A stretch of 64,000 nucleotides of DNA from Leguminivora glycinivorella (GCF_023078275.1 NC_062971.1:20088001-20152000), one strand, 5' to 3'; shown: positions 32,888 through 44,559, counted from the stretch's first letter. Program-made: numbers and translations. Notes: generated by a model from the sequence alone, not told the origin.

Positions 32888-33887
32888 GGACGGTGTTATG
32901 GAATAGCGAACTAAGCGCCAAAATCCGAAAAAAAAGTTATGAATGCAGTTCGGATATAAATGTGATAATCTATAGTATTGATTATTTCATTGTTGAAAAA
33001 TCATGCTTACAGCCTTATTTCAAGGGGTAGAATCAAGCGACACGTTAAAATTTGTATGGCCCTGTGTACTAAGTCGTTACGTAAAAACGAATTGAACGCC
33101 AAATTTACTTTTACATATTATATTAAGCGTATATTCTAAATCGCAAAATCGAATTAAACGCCATAAAGATGTTATTAATTCGTTTTGGTTTAAAGTTTTG
33201 ATGATTTATAAACGCAATATCGATTTAACCGCCCTATTGGTGTCGTTTAATTCGTTGTTACATATTTGAAATTGCAGGATATTTCGCTTAATGAGAACTA
33301 AGTATCAAGAGGTTTTGTTATATCATAATATCTTATGTGTGTAATCCTGGCTAGTACTAATGAATTCTTATTAGTTACAATGCCAATTTTGCCATATATG
33401 CTGATTTTTTTGACATTTATTAAAAAAAGTTGATTGCAGAACAAAACTAAATTGTTAGACGGATTAGTCCTAATCATTGTGGAGGAAAACATTGTTGTTA
33501 ATTTATTTACAATAGCACTATTTACTCAAATATATGGAATTTTACTTTATTCCAGTATTCACTTTACCTCTAACAATTTGCATTAAAGAATCAAGCGATA
33601 AAATATGTCTCATAGTACGCTACGGCGAAATAAATTAACCTCATCGCAGGATTAGTTCAATAAAGAATCAAGCGGAAAAACGTTAATAACTTCGAAACTT
33701 GAATAGGTATGGTGTTATTTTTTTTATCAATTTAAATTATGAACACTTTTAATATGTTCAATGTCAAAATTAACTTTAATGCTTTATAAATGAACTTACA
33801 ACAACTGATTCAAATTTCAAATCTTTCTAGCTCATTTTCTCGATTTCAACTAACTGTCGCTTGATCGCTTATTCCATAACACTGTCC
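32888..33887. mobile_element. 1.0 kb TIR element with AATT target duplication
   Basis: The ends GGACGGTGTTATGGAATA and TATTCCATAACACTGTCC are inverted with one difference and continue imperfectly (gcgaactaagcg / cgcttgatcgc). AATT flanks both sides (32884-32887, 33888-33891). Internal words cgaatt-aaacgcc (about 33088, 33152, 33205) and gaatcaagcg (33034, 33590, 33665) recur, as expected of transposase-binding sites. No long frame, so it is non-autonomous. Confidence 0.75.
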
Positions 33888-35605
33888 AATTATCATGGCT
33901 AATGTTGTTTTTGCCTGATAAAGTGAAAGTATACTTTAAAAATGTTTTTTTTGCGGTTTTCAAGTCGTAATTAAAATATGGTAATATTTTTTTTCGGTTA
34001 ATTGGACAGTAATTATAATTAATAATATAAGATAGACTTTAAAAAAGGGTCAAGTAGCCTATTCTAAGTACTAACTAAAGTACATATAACGCTACTACAA
34101 TGATTAGAGACTTTTAAGGTCTCTAAATGTCTATTTTTAACTAAAAAATACTCGTAGTGTCATAGAAAAGTACAGATACAAAAAAAGAAGTCTAAAATTA
34201 CTTTAGAGATGCAAATGACTCTAAATGTCACAACTAAAGATAACATGAATACTTAATCTAACTATCCTTAGAGATGTATAGGGTCTCCAAGAGTCAAACT
34301 CGTATAGGTAATCAAAATATTTACTAAAAGAAAAGAAACAAACGAGAACCGAACTAAGTGTCCTAATGAAATATAAATCAGAATGAATCTTACTTATTAG
34401 GTATACCCCTGTAAGCTTAAACAGACCGGTCTTCACAGACATCAAGAATCTTCAGAAATAACCTATCATAGTCCTATTACCTAATAAGTATATGACATGA
34501 TTTCATTAATTCCGCTAAAAAGTAATCGTGTTCGTTATTAATATTCATCAAAAAATTTACCAATCTATAAATAATGTGTTATATTAAAAGGACAAAAACG
34601 TGCCATGCTAGGGAAACGCGTGTAAAACAGGTTGTGGGGACTGTTTCGCGTGTCTGATTAACTGGAGGTTATCTCATAGTAACATTTTTATTGCAACCAA
34701 TATCTTCATAACCATCGCTGAGTAGTTTAGATGCCTCATTTATGATTTTTCATGAATTTTTGTACAGCGTGTCAAAAGAAAAATTATGAAGATTTAATAA
34801 GGAAATATAATAATATTATAATATATGTTCAGCACAACCCAACCCTTTTGCGAACAAAATTAGTAAATAGGTCCTGTGACTGTAAAGGTAATTTTAAACC
34901 ACTTATTCAAATAGAACATGAAGCAGCCATTTAAATGAAATCTCACATAATACAAATTAATATATCAACATGGCTACAAAAACTGTAACACAGGTCAATG
35001 CTACTGATACGTTGAGCTGTAAATTAGACAGCCGTGCAGGAAGTGGCTTCTTAAGCTGTCAGTGGGCCGGCGATTAGCGGTCAGCGATCACTGATCAGCC
35101 TGCGATCGCTAGATCACTCACGGGGCGGTAAAAAGTTTGTCACAGACTGAGATTTACAGGATAGAAATGTGTCTGCAAATACTAATTGCTGTACACTAGG
35201 GTCTTAAGTATATGTACCGGTAGATGTAGCGAGATCTGAGACATCAGAGGGGGAGCGACCCCTGAAAAAATCTATGCAGAGGTTGGACATCTACTCGTAA
35301 CTACAGAATGCGTATGATTATACTTAAAGACTGAAAAACACGTAACGAAACCAGGCGGGAAAGAACGGTATCTGCGTTCTTTTCGCACTCTGTAAGTATC
35401 ACGCTACCGTGCTTGCCCGCCGGGACAGAACAGAACTTGATATTTAAGGCATGCCACACCTAGGTAATTTTTCGTCATACGCTAATAACCGTGTAGAAAA
35501 TTTCTTCACTATACCAAAACGGACGCACTGCAAATTACTTATATGGAAACTATACGCAAACTACAATTTCGGACAGCATCCATCCTTTTAAAATTACTTA
35601 TAACA
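33888..35605. other. Intergenic DNA
   Basis: No firm gene. The frame 34752-34934 (60 residues; contains FCTACQKKNYEDLIRKY and four Cys) follows a possible ttttgtacag acceptor and could be a terminal exon, but nothing supports it. 35075-35115 has clustered GATC words (gcgatcactgatcagcctgc) similar in style to 13130-13200. Confidence 0.35.
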
Positions 35606-36022
35606 AATCACAATTGTATTTTAACGCCGAGTGTGGAATTGAAAAACGAGCAAGTGAAAGGGTTCTATAGTTGAACCACGAGAGAAGCGAGTGGTTCGAG
35701 AATAGAATCCTGAACTTGCAAGTTTTTTAACACACGAGAAGTAAAATACATTTGCACCCGAGTGTAACACAAAACTTTTCCCCTCACTATAGCGAGGAAA
35801 CTATAACGCAAAAAATGCGTTTATCACTGCTTCCAGTAGTTCCACAGGTGGTAAATCATCTTTATTACTAGATTCACCTACTTTTATCAATTTTAAAGCA
35901 GTTAATTTGACATTATTCAAGGTCAAATTACTTTACCCACTAGTGGATAAAATGCGTTTTTACCCGCTGGTTTTAAAGGACAAAACACGTGTTTCCGAGC
36001 TAGTGAGGGAAAAATAAATTAC
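35606..36022. repeat. Interspersed repeat family, short copy
   Basis: Same family as 11405-12215: attttaacgccgagtgtgga, ttgaaccacgag-gaagcgagtggttcg, cctcactatagcgaggaaac and a right end with gtggataaaatgcg and ccgagctagtgagg. The left and right ends share inverted gtgagg/cctcac words. Confidence 0.55.
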
Positions 36023-36474
36023 GAGTAAGTAGCTAAAAATTCCAAGTACTATCTACAAAGTAACATGTTAGTCTATGATCAACCAGTAGGCGCAGTAACC
36101 GTGTGTTAAGTAAGGCACGATAATTGAAGATATGCCCGTATCATACGTACCGGCCGAGTGCCGTGTGATTAGCCGCGTCGGACTGGGCGAACGTGCTTGT
36201 GTGGGTTTACATTCGTACGAGTGACATATCATTGGGATAAGGTTGATCAATTTGCTCAATGAGCTTTAATTTATTTCTAAATAAGTTAAAATCTTAAGAG
36301 TAGGTAATAATTACATTTAACTCTGTTTTTTTTTTTTTCAAGAGGTCGTAAACCTGTAGTACACATCTTTATCTGACTTTGAACAGAAAACTAGTACCGA
36401 GACCAAACTCTTATAACACTAATGAATTTGGTTGGCTATTTGATGCCAACCAAATCCTGTGCCACGTTTAATCG
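36023..36474. other. Intergenic DNA, no gene seen
   Basis: A short frame at 36068-36259 (minus) has no domain. A T-rich run lies at about 36325-36340. Nothing else was recognised. Confidence 0.4.
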
Positions 36475-36983
36475 GTATTTATTCGTCCATAATTTATTTA
36501 TTTATAAAAGTAACACAACATTACAGTTTACATACACCAAGGCCCTGTGGAACTACAAAATACAAAACAAGAAATAATAATAATAAAAAAAAAACAATTA
36601 GATTTGGGAGACGACGTAACAGCGTGGCTCCGTTGCGTCGTCTGACTCGGTGTAGGATTCGGCAGGTTGCCCCGGAATCGCCGAAATACCACACCCTTCG
36701 GCCAGAAGTCTGCGCTCGCGATGGTTTCCTGCAGCGTGCGCGGCACGCGCACTACAAATGAAGTAAAGTGCACGTAGTGGCGCGACTGCAACTGGTGCAG
36801 CCTCAGCGTATAGCCAGTCTTCCGGCGAACGTACTCCACCACCTCGTCAGCCCCGGCGGAGTAATGCAAGCGCGATACGTAGAGCGCTTTACTCGGTGTA
36901 GCAACTCGCAGACCATAAGTAATCGGCTCCACGGTACCACAAAGAGTCTTACGAGGCGCCCTACGCGCCTTGCTCTTCCTGAA
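36475..36983 (-). pseudogene. Retroelement ORF1-like exon (FP-C-type domain)
   Basis: The minus-strand frame from about 36983 to 36600 reads RKTLCGTVEPI, then ALYVSRLHYSAGADEVVEYV, SRHYVHFTSFVVRVP and DFWPKGVVFRRFRGNLP. This matches the C-terminal domain often seen in lepidopteran retroelement ORF1 or gag-like proteins. It is preceded by tctgtggtttcag, a good 3' splice site, and followed by TTA-repeat and A-rich 3' sequence to about 36475. The upstream part of the open frame (to 37295) does not match the family and is probably intron or chance. It may be a retroelement remnant or an exonised or domesticated piece; no zinc finger or RT lies beside it. Confidence 0.5.
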
Positions 36984-37374
36984 ACCACAGAATATATAAT
37001 AGTACAAGTACAAAAGGCTCACTCCTTTGATGTTCACAAAACGCCGCCATTCTAAATTCTTACCTACATTAACAAACGGGCGGCACGCGTGCAGACGACA
37101 TTGAATTCTATTGCGTCGCGCGAAGGTCGTTGCCACTGAATGGGCCGCGAACTCGCGGCCGCGGGCATGTACTTGTAGCGCGGCGAAAAGATCGCAGAGT
37201 GAGCCGCCCCTGCTGAAACTTATCAAATAGTTTTCCATATTAAAACTTCGGCTGTCTCTGTTTAAAGCTGACTGTAACACATTATTGGCTGTCACTGCCT
37301 ATTTGATGCTGACTCTGCCACATTACTCCATAGATATGAACCTACAGAGGATTGGCCATGAAATTTGACCATCC

Positions 37375-37575
37375 CTAAGCCTGGTGTGCCCTCTCCATTT
37401 ACGCGGCCCTAGACCAAGCGGTTCATTTCGTGTAGCGTAATGCACTTTGCCACATTGGTCCGTATAAGAAGTCGGTCCTCTGTTCATAAAATTCGTCGTT
37501 CTCTAATTCTCTACGTTTGCCCTCGCCATTGACACTGCCTTTGACCAAGCGGCCCATTTCCGGTGGCGTATAGGA
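37375..37575. repeat. ~190 bp direct duplication, left copy
   Basis: Shares with 38279-38470 ctggtgtgccctctccatt, gcggttcatttcgtgtagcg, tcctctgttcataaaa and ctacgtttgccctcgccatt. About 85-90% alike by eye. No coding frame. The copies are separated by a LINE-like tail and the hAT-like element. Confidence 0.7.
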
Positions 37576-37614
37576 CGGTGTATTAAATCCGACCATCCTT
37601 ATGAAATGAATATG

Positions 37615-37677
37615 GAAATGAAAAACTGAAATGAAAATTATTTATTGGCGGAAATACATTCCATAGTCATTTCTTAT
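37615..37677 (-). mobile_element. Possible LINE 3' tail
   Basis: gaaatgaaaattatttattg followed by cggaaatacattcc resembles a reversed LINE 3' end. Short and tentative. Confidence 0.25.
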
Positions 37678-37685
37678 GTCTGGTG

Positions 37686-38278
37686 TAGGGATTGCAATCC
37701 GGTCCGGCGGATCCGGTAATCCGGCCGGATCCGGTACTTTTTTCATGCTACCGGATCCGGTGAAATTCAAATAGCAAATAATACTAAGGTCAATTACTCT
37801 TGATTACTTTAATTTAGCTACTGTAGTTTTTTTAGTTCTTCTTTGCGTGTGAGAAAAGTTAACTGTAAAATAACACAAAACATAATTATCTCTTTTTAAA
37901 TAGTTATCTCATAATGCATGTAGGTAATGTTATAATGTCCGTTCTTAATAACTTAAAAGCTCTATAGGTATTACTGTAAAACAATACAGTAAAAATAATT
38001 TTGTTATCCTATGAAAGTTTAAAAAGAACGAAAGAATTTTATTTGCAACTGATTATTTTAGTAAAATTTACTTGTTACCTGGTAAAAATGTTGATTTCTA
38101 AGCTTTCAACTTTTGGTTTATTAATCGTGAAGCAAAATACCATCATATTTCTCATATTATGCTGAAAACATACAAAAAAAGTTACTATTTGGGCACTTTT
38201 AATCCTCAAGGTCAATCCGGCCGGATCCGGCCGGATCCGCCGGATTGGGACCAAAATCCAGCCGGATCGCAATCCCTA
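37686..38278. mobile_element. hAT-like non-autonomous element rich in CCGGATCC
   Basis: Flanked by the exact 8 bp duplication GTCTGGTG (37678-37685, 38279-38286). The ends TAGGGATTGCAATCCGG and CCGGATCGCAATCCCTA are inverted. Both subterminal parts carry repeated GGATCCGG/CCGGCCGGATCC words. An 8 bp duplication and TAGGG-type ends point to the hAT superfamily. It is 593 bp without a transposase. Confidence 0.85.
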
Positions 38279-38470
38279 GTCTGGTGTGCCCTCTCCATTA
38301 ACACTGCCCTAGACCAGGCGGTTCATTTCGTGTAGCGTAATGGACTTTGCCACATTGCTCCATATAAGAAACCGATCCTCTGTTCATAAAAATCGTCCGA
38401 CCCTAATTCCCTACGTTTGCCCTCGCCATTGACATTGCCTTTGACCAAGCGGCCCGTTTCACGGCATAAT
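38279..38470. repeat. ~190 bp direct duplication, right copy
   Basis: Second copy of 37375-37575; its first bases (GTCTGGTG) are the target duplication of the hAT-like element. The hAT insertion therefore occurred at the edge of this copy. It is followed by a GC-rich stretch (38470-38560, with gcgcggcgcgacgcgtc). Confidence 0.7.
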
Positions 38471-40084
38471 GGTCGCCGATGGCGCTCCGGATAGCGCGGC
38501 GCGACGCGTCATTAACGCGCGGCGATACGCCTGCGCCAGCGCCCGTCATTACGCACAGGTATCCTGGAGGCCTGTTCCAAACTTAAACACCTTAACTTAA
38601 TCTGTAATTCAATACAAACTTATTTGCACAAAAGTGTCCCCAATCACCACAACCCGTGTACCTGTAACTATCATGAAAATATAATCAAAAATAATAAAAT
38701 CATATTAAGTATTCTCAGTGGATCTATTTTGCGCAGCGCTGCTACAGTCAATTTAACATTTAGAGTATTTTGTTATTGAAACTGAAAAATTGCTTTTTAC
38801 TGGTGACGAAACTTTTAAAAGCACATACTTATTTTGTAATAAAAGTATTTTTATAACAAAACAACCGCTCCACTTCTGTCAGAAGGATGTCGTTTCCGTG
38901 CATCACATTTGTTTTTGTCCTGTATTGTAACGTAAACAAATGTTCAAGAATCGCCGGCGGCGTTACAAAATGTAACGATTTTAAGGCGATGCTCCAACAA
39001 AACATATTATTTCATACGGTAGCCCACGCTGCCTCGGGAGGCTACTGCGCCTGCGTACTGTCGAGGCCACAAATGTTAAAGTTAAGAAAATTTTAGTAAA
39101 TTCAATTTAATACTTAAGAAATCGTATCTCGTAGTTAAGAATGTCAAGGTCGATATATATTCGATTTCAATACCTTATGTAATTTGTCAATATGAATAAT
39201 ACCTTATGTGTTTTGTTGATGGATTTTCAACGATTTAATCATGTGTACTTAATATTTATAATATCTATTGTCAAACAAAAACAAATCCTACTCGTTCCAC
39301 AGGTTACTTTACATTGTTGTCGGTCAAATTATTTTCATAATCATAAATATTTTAACTGATACAAAAATAATCGAAATATACGTCTTGGGTCCTGTCCTAT
39401 ACTGACCATCGTTTAAATATTGTCAGTAGGCGATAAAGGGTTTTATAAATGATGATGATGATGAAGTATTTTTAAATTATTCGTAAATTAACCGTACTTT
39501 TCAGTTACCTAAAATATCTTTAGCGATATCCCGCAAAGTTTGTGAAAAAACTTTGAATGCTGTTCGTCCACATAACAATTGTGCTTCCACCAGTACCGCA
39601 ATGTACTGATTACTACCAGTTTTTGTACGGCATCGTCCCAGACACGTGGGACGATGAAATTATGGTAATCACAATTGGTTTCATTGCAGCAAGTCTCTCG
39701 TTTCCAGGGTGCCAGCGGCAGGGTTTCTTTGGCATTGATTTATTTTTAACCATTTTACTGAAGAAAATGCTGTCATGAATTAAACTTTACCTCAAAAATA
39801 TTTTACGTTGAATACCATCTTATGTAAGATGTTTCTTAAAGCATCGTTATTTTTTTATCAAATAGACAATTACTTATAATTATTAGGGTAACATAAGAGA
39901 ATATCGTCTTTTCTAATGTGTACCTAGTTAATAAACAAAAGAACAAGGAATAATATGTAGGTTTATTTATTGCATATGTGTATGTTTGTTTTATAATAGT
40001 AGGTATTTACTTATATTTTAATCATTAAAATCTCATACTGGCTTTATAATCTTGTGCGCCAAACTAACTATCTCTGTTTTGCCC
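38471..40084. other. Intergenic DNA
   Basis: No gene supported. A short perfect hairpin (catcgtccca/tgggacgatg) lies at about 39629-39655 inside a 73-codon frame (39557-39778) that has no domain. A GAT trinucleotide run lies at about 39450-39465. Confidence 0.35.
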
Positions 40085-40190
40085 AATGGTTGACTGGTAG
40101 AGAATGCCTTAAGGCCTTAAGTCCGCCATTTGTACTGTTTATTGATAACTTGTGCAATAAAGTTTAAATGAATAAATAAATAATCTTTTC
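40085..40190 (+). repeat. Retroposon 3' end, copy 1
   Basis: gcccaatggttgactggtag, agaatgcc and gtgcaataaagtttaaatga, then AATA/TAAA repeats. The same block is at 44862-44935. The AATAAA signal and simple tail suggest the 3' end of a retroposed transcript. Confidence 0.55.
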
Positions 40191-41974
40191 ACATGATTCT
40201 GACATGAAAAGCAGTTAAGTAGGAAGCCAAATTATTTCTCTCTGAGATTTAATCTTTTGCTTCCCTTACGCTAGAACACTTCGGGTTGTGAAAAAATTTA
40301 ATGAACGCCTTCGCTGTAAATTTGAAATTTTGCTCCCTTGTGGCAAAATGCACTATTTTTTGTACTGATCCCTTTCTTTCCCCGCTTGTCCGAACTCATG
40401 CGTCTCGTTCGTGATAATCGTCCTCCACATTCATCAACATCGGCTCAGCTTGCTCTATTTATTGCGACACGCACGTATTTCAATACCATGCCTTATGTTA
40501 TTTCATAGAAAACTTAGCAAAAATCAGTAAATACCTTCTCATAGATGATGATAATGATGCTTTTCTTGTAAGTATTTGAATAATAAAGTGAGCCTTGACA
40601 AGCTGAGAGATGTAGGAACTCCGAAAGGGTTTCTATTATGTGACTTGATTATTTATTTTGTAAAATAACAAGTAAACAACTGAGACGATTAAAAACATTA
40701 AGAATAGCAAGAGTAATAAGTAATAAATAATACGTAAGTATACATATGAATATTGTCGTATATTTATGAGTTATGAGTATCACATCTTTGTCCATAATCA
40801 TAAGTGATCAACGAACTGGCAGTATTTTCTTTACGTCTCAGACAATCAGCGCAAGCGCTTGCATGTTCTGAATTCAAAAAACATTAAACTATTAAGCGAG
40901 TAGCTGTATAACTTGGCCTCATAAATACTATTTTGTAGACGTATTCAGAGATCGAACTTACCTGTATCAAAATGTTTAAACGCGCCGAGTATCGTCGTGA
41001 ACACCTCCTTACGCGTGCATTGGTCGACGTTATAATTGTCTGAAGAAATGGAATGTCATTATTTGTGTTAAAAAGAACAAGCGTGTGTACAGAAATAACG
41101 TTTTGTGACAAAGGCGGGAATTATTTATCATTATTTTAACTGTCGCACTGGTTCCAGTAGCTGAATAAGAATTACATAATTAAGAATAATAACACTTCAT
41201 GCGACTGTATAAAATTCTTACTGTAAAGTCATTATTAAGCTTTAAATAAGCTTGCAGTAACGATGTCTACCTAATATTTTTATATTACTACATTCAAACA
41301 CCGGAGATTCTTATATGCCTACATGAAATACAAATAAAACAGTCTAATATGTATTTAGTTTTCCATTATACTTTAAGAAATCTGGGTATATCCTTCTGGT
41401 TACTTCTATATAAATACTGTCTTTAAATTAGGCTACGTATTATAAGGTACACTAGGTACTTAATATTCAATAATTAAATTTTCACTAATAAAGTTTTGCT
41501 TGTTAAAACTCTAACGTTCTCTATTTAGTCCCGCAGTTAATAGATATACCATCCCAACAACACCGTCTCAACTCATAACTCAATTCTGCAATATACATAC
41601 TTACATAGACCGCACCTGTGTGCGTGATAAAGTAAAACATACTCATCGCATATTGAATGAATTCTCCCAGGTACTCATCAGCGCGAGCAGTAGTCTGTCA
41701 CGTAACGTCCCATGAAGCCACCCCAATAATTACAGGCAGGTACCGGTCGCAGCATCATCCATGCATCCGCCTTCTGCAACCGGATTTTACCCGCGATTCG
41801 TACTATGAAATCTGTAATGGGATAGGATTATACGCGTATTGATTGCTAAAGTCAATAATTGTGAATCGCGTAGTTGCTCTGATCTTTGTACATGTACAGT
41901 GAGCTGCAAAAGTGCATGGCGAATTTATCAATGAACTCATTCATATTTTCTCTCAATATACCTACTGTCAGTGT
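40191..41974. other. Intergenic DNA
   Basis: Only small unrecognised frames. At about 41896-41948 there is one arm of the hairpin family found complete at 55476-55559 (gctgcaaaagtgcatggcga). Confidence 0.35.
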
Positions 41975-42110
41975 TTTTTTAATACGATAGGGGCAATAAA
42001 GCAGGTCGGCTGATGGTAAGCGATCACTGCCGCCCTTAGACACCCGATGCAGCAGAAGGGTTGGAGGTGCATTGTCGGACTTTAAGACGGGTGTACGCTC
42101 TTTTATTTAA
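41975..42110. repeat. Common lepidopteran interspersed repeat fragment
   Basis: gcaggtcggctgatggtaag, cgatcactgccgccc and tagacacccg are phrases I recognise as recurring in lepidopteran genomes. The element class is not determined. Confidence 0.45.
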
Positions 42111-43806
42111 GGTCTGAAGGTCAATATTGTTTGTCAATATTGAACGTTCTGTTAAACGTCATAAACGTCAACTTTGCCCCTTGCAAATCAAATAACTATT
42201 TTGTAGTCACCATTTGGGGGCGTTGTAAACTTTCTTCATAATGTTTTCCGTGTTTGTCTCGCTGCCGAGTCATTGCTCGTCTTCCGTCGTATAGATAACG
42301 TTTCTTCTGAACTCATGGCACAATATCTATCGTACAGTATGGTCACTCCCGCTCCCCGCTGAAAGTGCCACCCACCCCCTCTCGGTTACCTCACAGTTAC
42401 CGCCTCGGCTTGTACGCGTTTTTGATGCTATCCCACTCATACAAGCATGGTACGCGTTTACGAGCTTAGAATGTGTGTTGGAACGCGCCTGTTTCATATA
42501 TTTGATCGCCAGTGTCCGAGATGTCCCCATGGTAGCTACACTACACGTTACACGTTTAGGAGCAAGTATTATGGTTTAAGCATATTTACGCTATTAAATT
42601 ACCCAATGAATTGCTAACCCGTTTGCCATGTAAATATTTTTCACTCTCATACATATAAATCGGTGGATTATTCATAATGTTCACTCAAAATTCGGGTGCA
42701 TTATGGTAATGACGTAATAATGCGCTGATGAATCGATGCAGTCTTGTTCAGGGAAAATTACAAAAATGACTCAGGATTTGAAATTTGCTGAAGTTATTAT
42801 ACTACCGGCATAGGTACAGCCATTGGATTTTTTTACTTCGTATATTAAATACGTATTATTTCTCTGTAATATTTAATACAGACTCCTTCTCGAAAAAAAT
42901 CTAAATAATAATTCAAATTAATGTAATTTTTATCAATTTTATCATTCATTTCAGGACAAGTAATATCTCGAAAAAATCGGAATGGTGAGATATATTTGCA
43001 TCTGTGTTTGATACATAGTACTTTTCGTAAAAAGGTTAAAGTGATGTTGACTCAGAATACAGTCAGCAGGCAAGCAAGCAGCAAGTACGCGTTTAGAATC
43101 TATATATATATATATATAGTGTATTTTTTTAACAACAGTGATATTATTCTTTAGAATGTCTAATCAGACAGTATCAGAATAGATACCTACATTTACATTG
43201 TTTCGTCATCAACTAAATATGCGGACTCTAGGTACAGTCCGTAATATAATAATACCTACCGTAAAATCGGATTTCCAAACCTCAACTGTATTTTAAGTCA
43301 TCAAGTTTGCCTTGATGCAAAATATTTCATGCCTAAATCTCGTTTATTTTCAGGATCATCTAAAAGGACAATTAATTAAGAAATAAATGGAAATAAGAAG
43401 TTAAATTAAATACATACTTCCTTATATTAAAAACTTATAGACCATATAGACATGCATAACTTCAATAATAAAATTTCTAAACCACGCAAGAAATTTACTT
43501 AGGTACAAAAAGCTCGATTCAATCCAATCTAATTTAGCTAATTGGCGTTTAAATTAATAATGATTGAGACAAAAAAGTTCCACAAATTACATTTCAAACT
43601 CCAATTAAACCATAAAAGGAATCTTATCATGAAGCCATTAACCGACATCAGCACGTAGGGGGGTTTATGAGTTTTACTACACAAAATCGGTGCAGGCCAT
43701 TTGGAACAATCTGCTTTCGATTTACAACCAATTAGCTCAATAAATACGGGGGCTCGGTTAAAGCGTAGAACGCTACGATTGTGGCCATGAAACGAGCTAG
43801 AGTTTT
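42111..43806. other. Intergenic DNA with candidate regulatory block
   Basis: No gene. An (AT)n run lies at about 43100-43122. 43525-43790 contains clustered homeodomain-like cores (tttagctaattgg, attaataatgattga, ccaattaaaccataaaag) followed by moderately GC-rich unique DNA, a composition typical of conserved non-coding elements. Confidence 0.35.
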
Positions 43807-43823
43807 AGGGTCCCCCCACATCT

Positions 43824-44176
43824 TATATAATATTAGAATTCAATGAATACAATGTTTTGTGAATGTTAATTTGGTAATTTAAAAGATATAAAATTCATTA
43901 ATGTCATAAAAAGCGTGGGTGAGAAGCCATTTTTTAATGCTCGTGTGAATTGGTTTGAAGATTCTATACAGGTAATGTCTTTGGGCAGTTTGTTAAAAAT
44001 CTTGGGACCTTGTACCTGCATAGTCTTGGAGGACTAAGTCAGAGAGTCTTAGTATGAATCGGAACAGTTTTATTTTTTCACTTTTTAATCTACTTTATAA
44101 ATCTAGAAGTTATGGCTAGTTAAGAATCTTTTAAAACATTGACGACTGACGTCAGTTTTGTCTCCAATCTCCATTA
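43824..44176. mobile_element. 353 bp retroposed insert with 17 bp target duplication
   Basis: The 17-mer AGGGTCCCCCCACATCT stands on both sides (43807-43823 and 44177-44193). The insert contains ttgggcagtttgttaaaaat, cttgggaccttgtacctgca and tagtcttggaggac, which resemble the coding end of a LINE. A duplication this long indicates target-primed insertion. The target itself looks like part of a MITE (agcgtctcgcgagcgtagcg follows). Confidence 0.6.
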
Positions 44177-44375
44177 AGGGTCCCCCCACATCTAGCGTCT
44201 CGCGAGCGTAGCGTCGGGCCAAGAGAGATGGCGCTGCCATGCTAATTCTTAGAACAAATTAAATTATCCTCATAGAAAATAATTTAATTTGTATTTTTTA
44301 GTAGACACACTACTATTTTAACTATAAACTGAAATAAATGTCATATACAAAGAAAAAATGACCAAGGCCTCCAAG

Positions 44376-44448
44376 TGTCCAAAGCTGGATTCGAACCAGC
44401 GTCCTCCGTTATCGCGACGGATGCCTCAAACCACTCGGCCATTCGGTC
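44376..44448 (-). repeat. tRNA-Ser-like SINE head or tRNA pseudogene
   Basis: The minus strand folds as a tRNA: acceptor GACCGAA/TTTGGAC (one mismatch, one wobble), an A box TGGCCGAGTGG, anticodon stem TCCGT/ACGGA, T stem GCTGG/CCAGC and B box GGTTCGAATCC. The anticodon loop CGCGATA lacks U33 and a purine at 37, and there is no long variable arm despite the Ser/Leu-type D arm, so it is not a working tRNA gene. It is followed by ggccttggtcatttttt. A SINE promoter is the better reading. Confidence 0.6.
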
Positions 44449-44491
44449 ACGGTGGCAAGGGTCGAATTTTTCAAGTATATGCGACCGAAAC

Positions 44492-44559
44492 TAGCGTCGG
44501 GCCAACTGTATGGGCAAAGCTGTCACTGGCGTCTTTTTCCATACAGTTGGCCCGACGCT
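44492..44559. repeat. Hairpin with perfect 21 bp arms
   Basis: Positions 44492-44512 and 44539-44559 are exact inverse complements (agcgtcgggccaactgtatg...). The same gcgtcgggcca word occurs at 44209-44220, suggesting both belong to one split MITE interrupted by the tRNA-like SINE. Confidence 0.75.

Noticed and set aside
36985..37295. N-terminal part of the 255-codon minus-strand frame as coding sequence
   Set aside because: The residues upstream of the acceptor at about 36983 do not resemble the ORF1-type domain family and contain a Tyr/Phe run typical of intronic pyrimidine-rich DNA.
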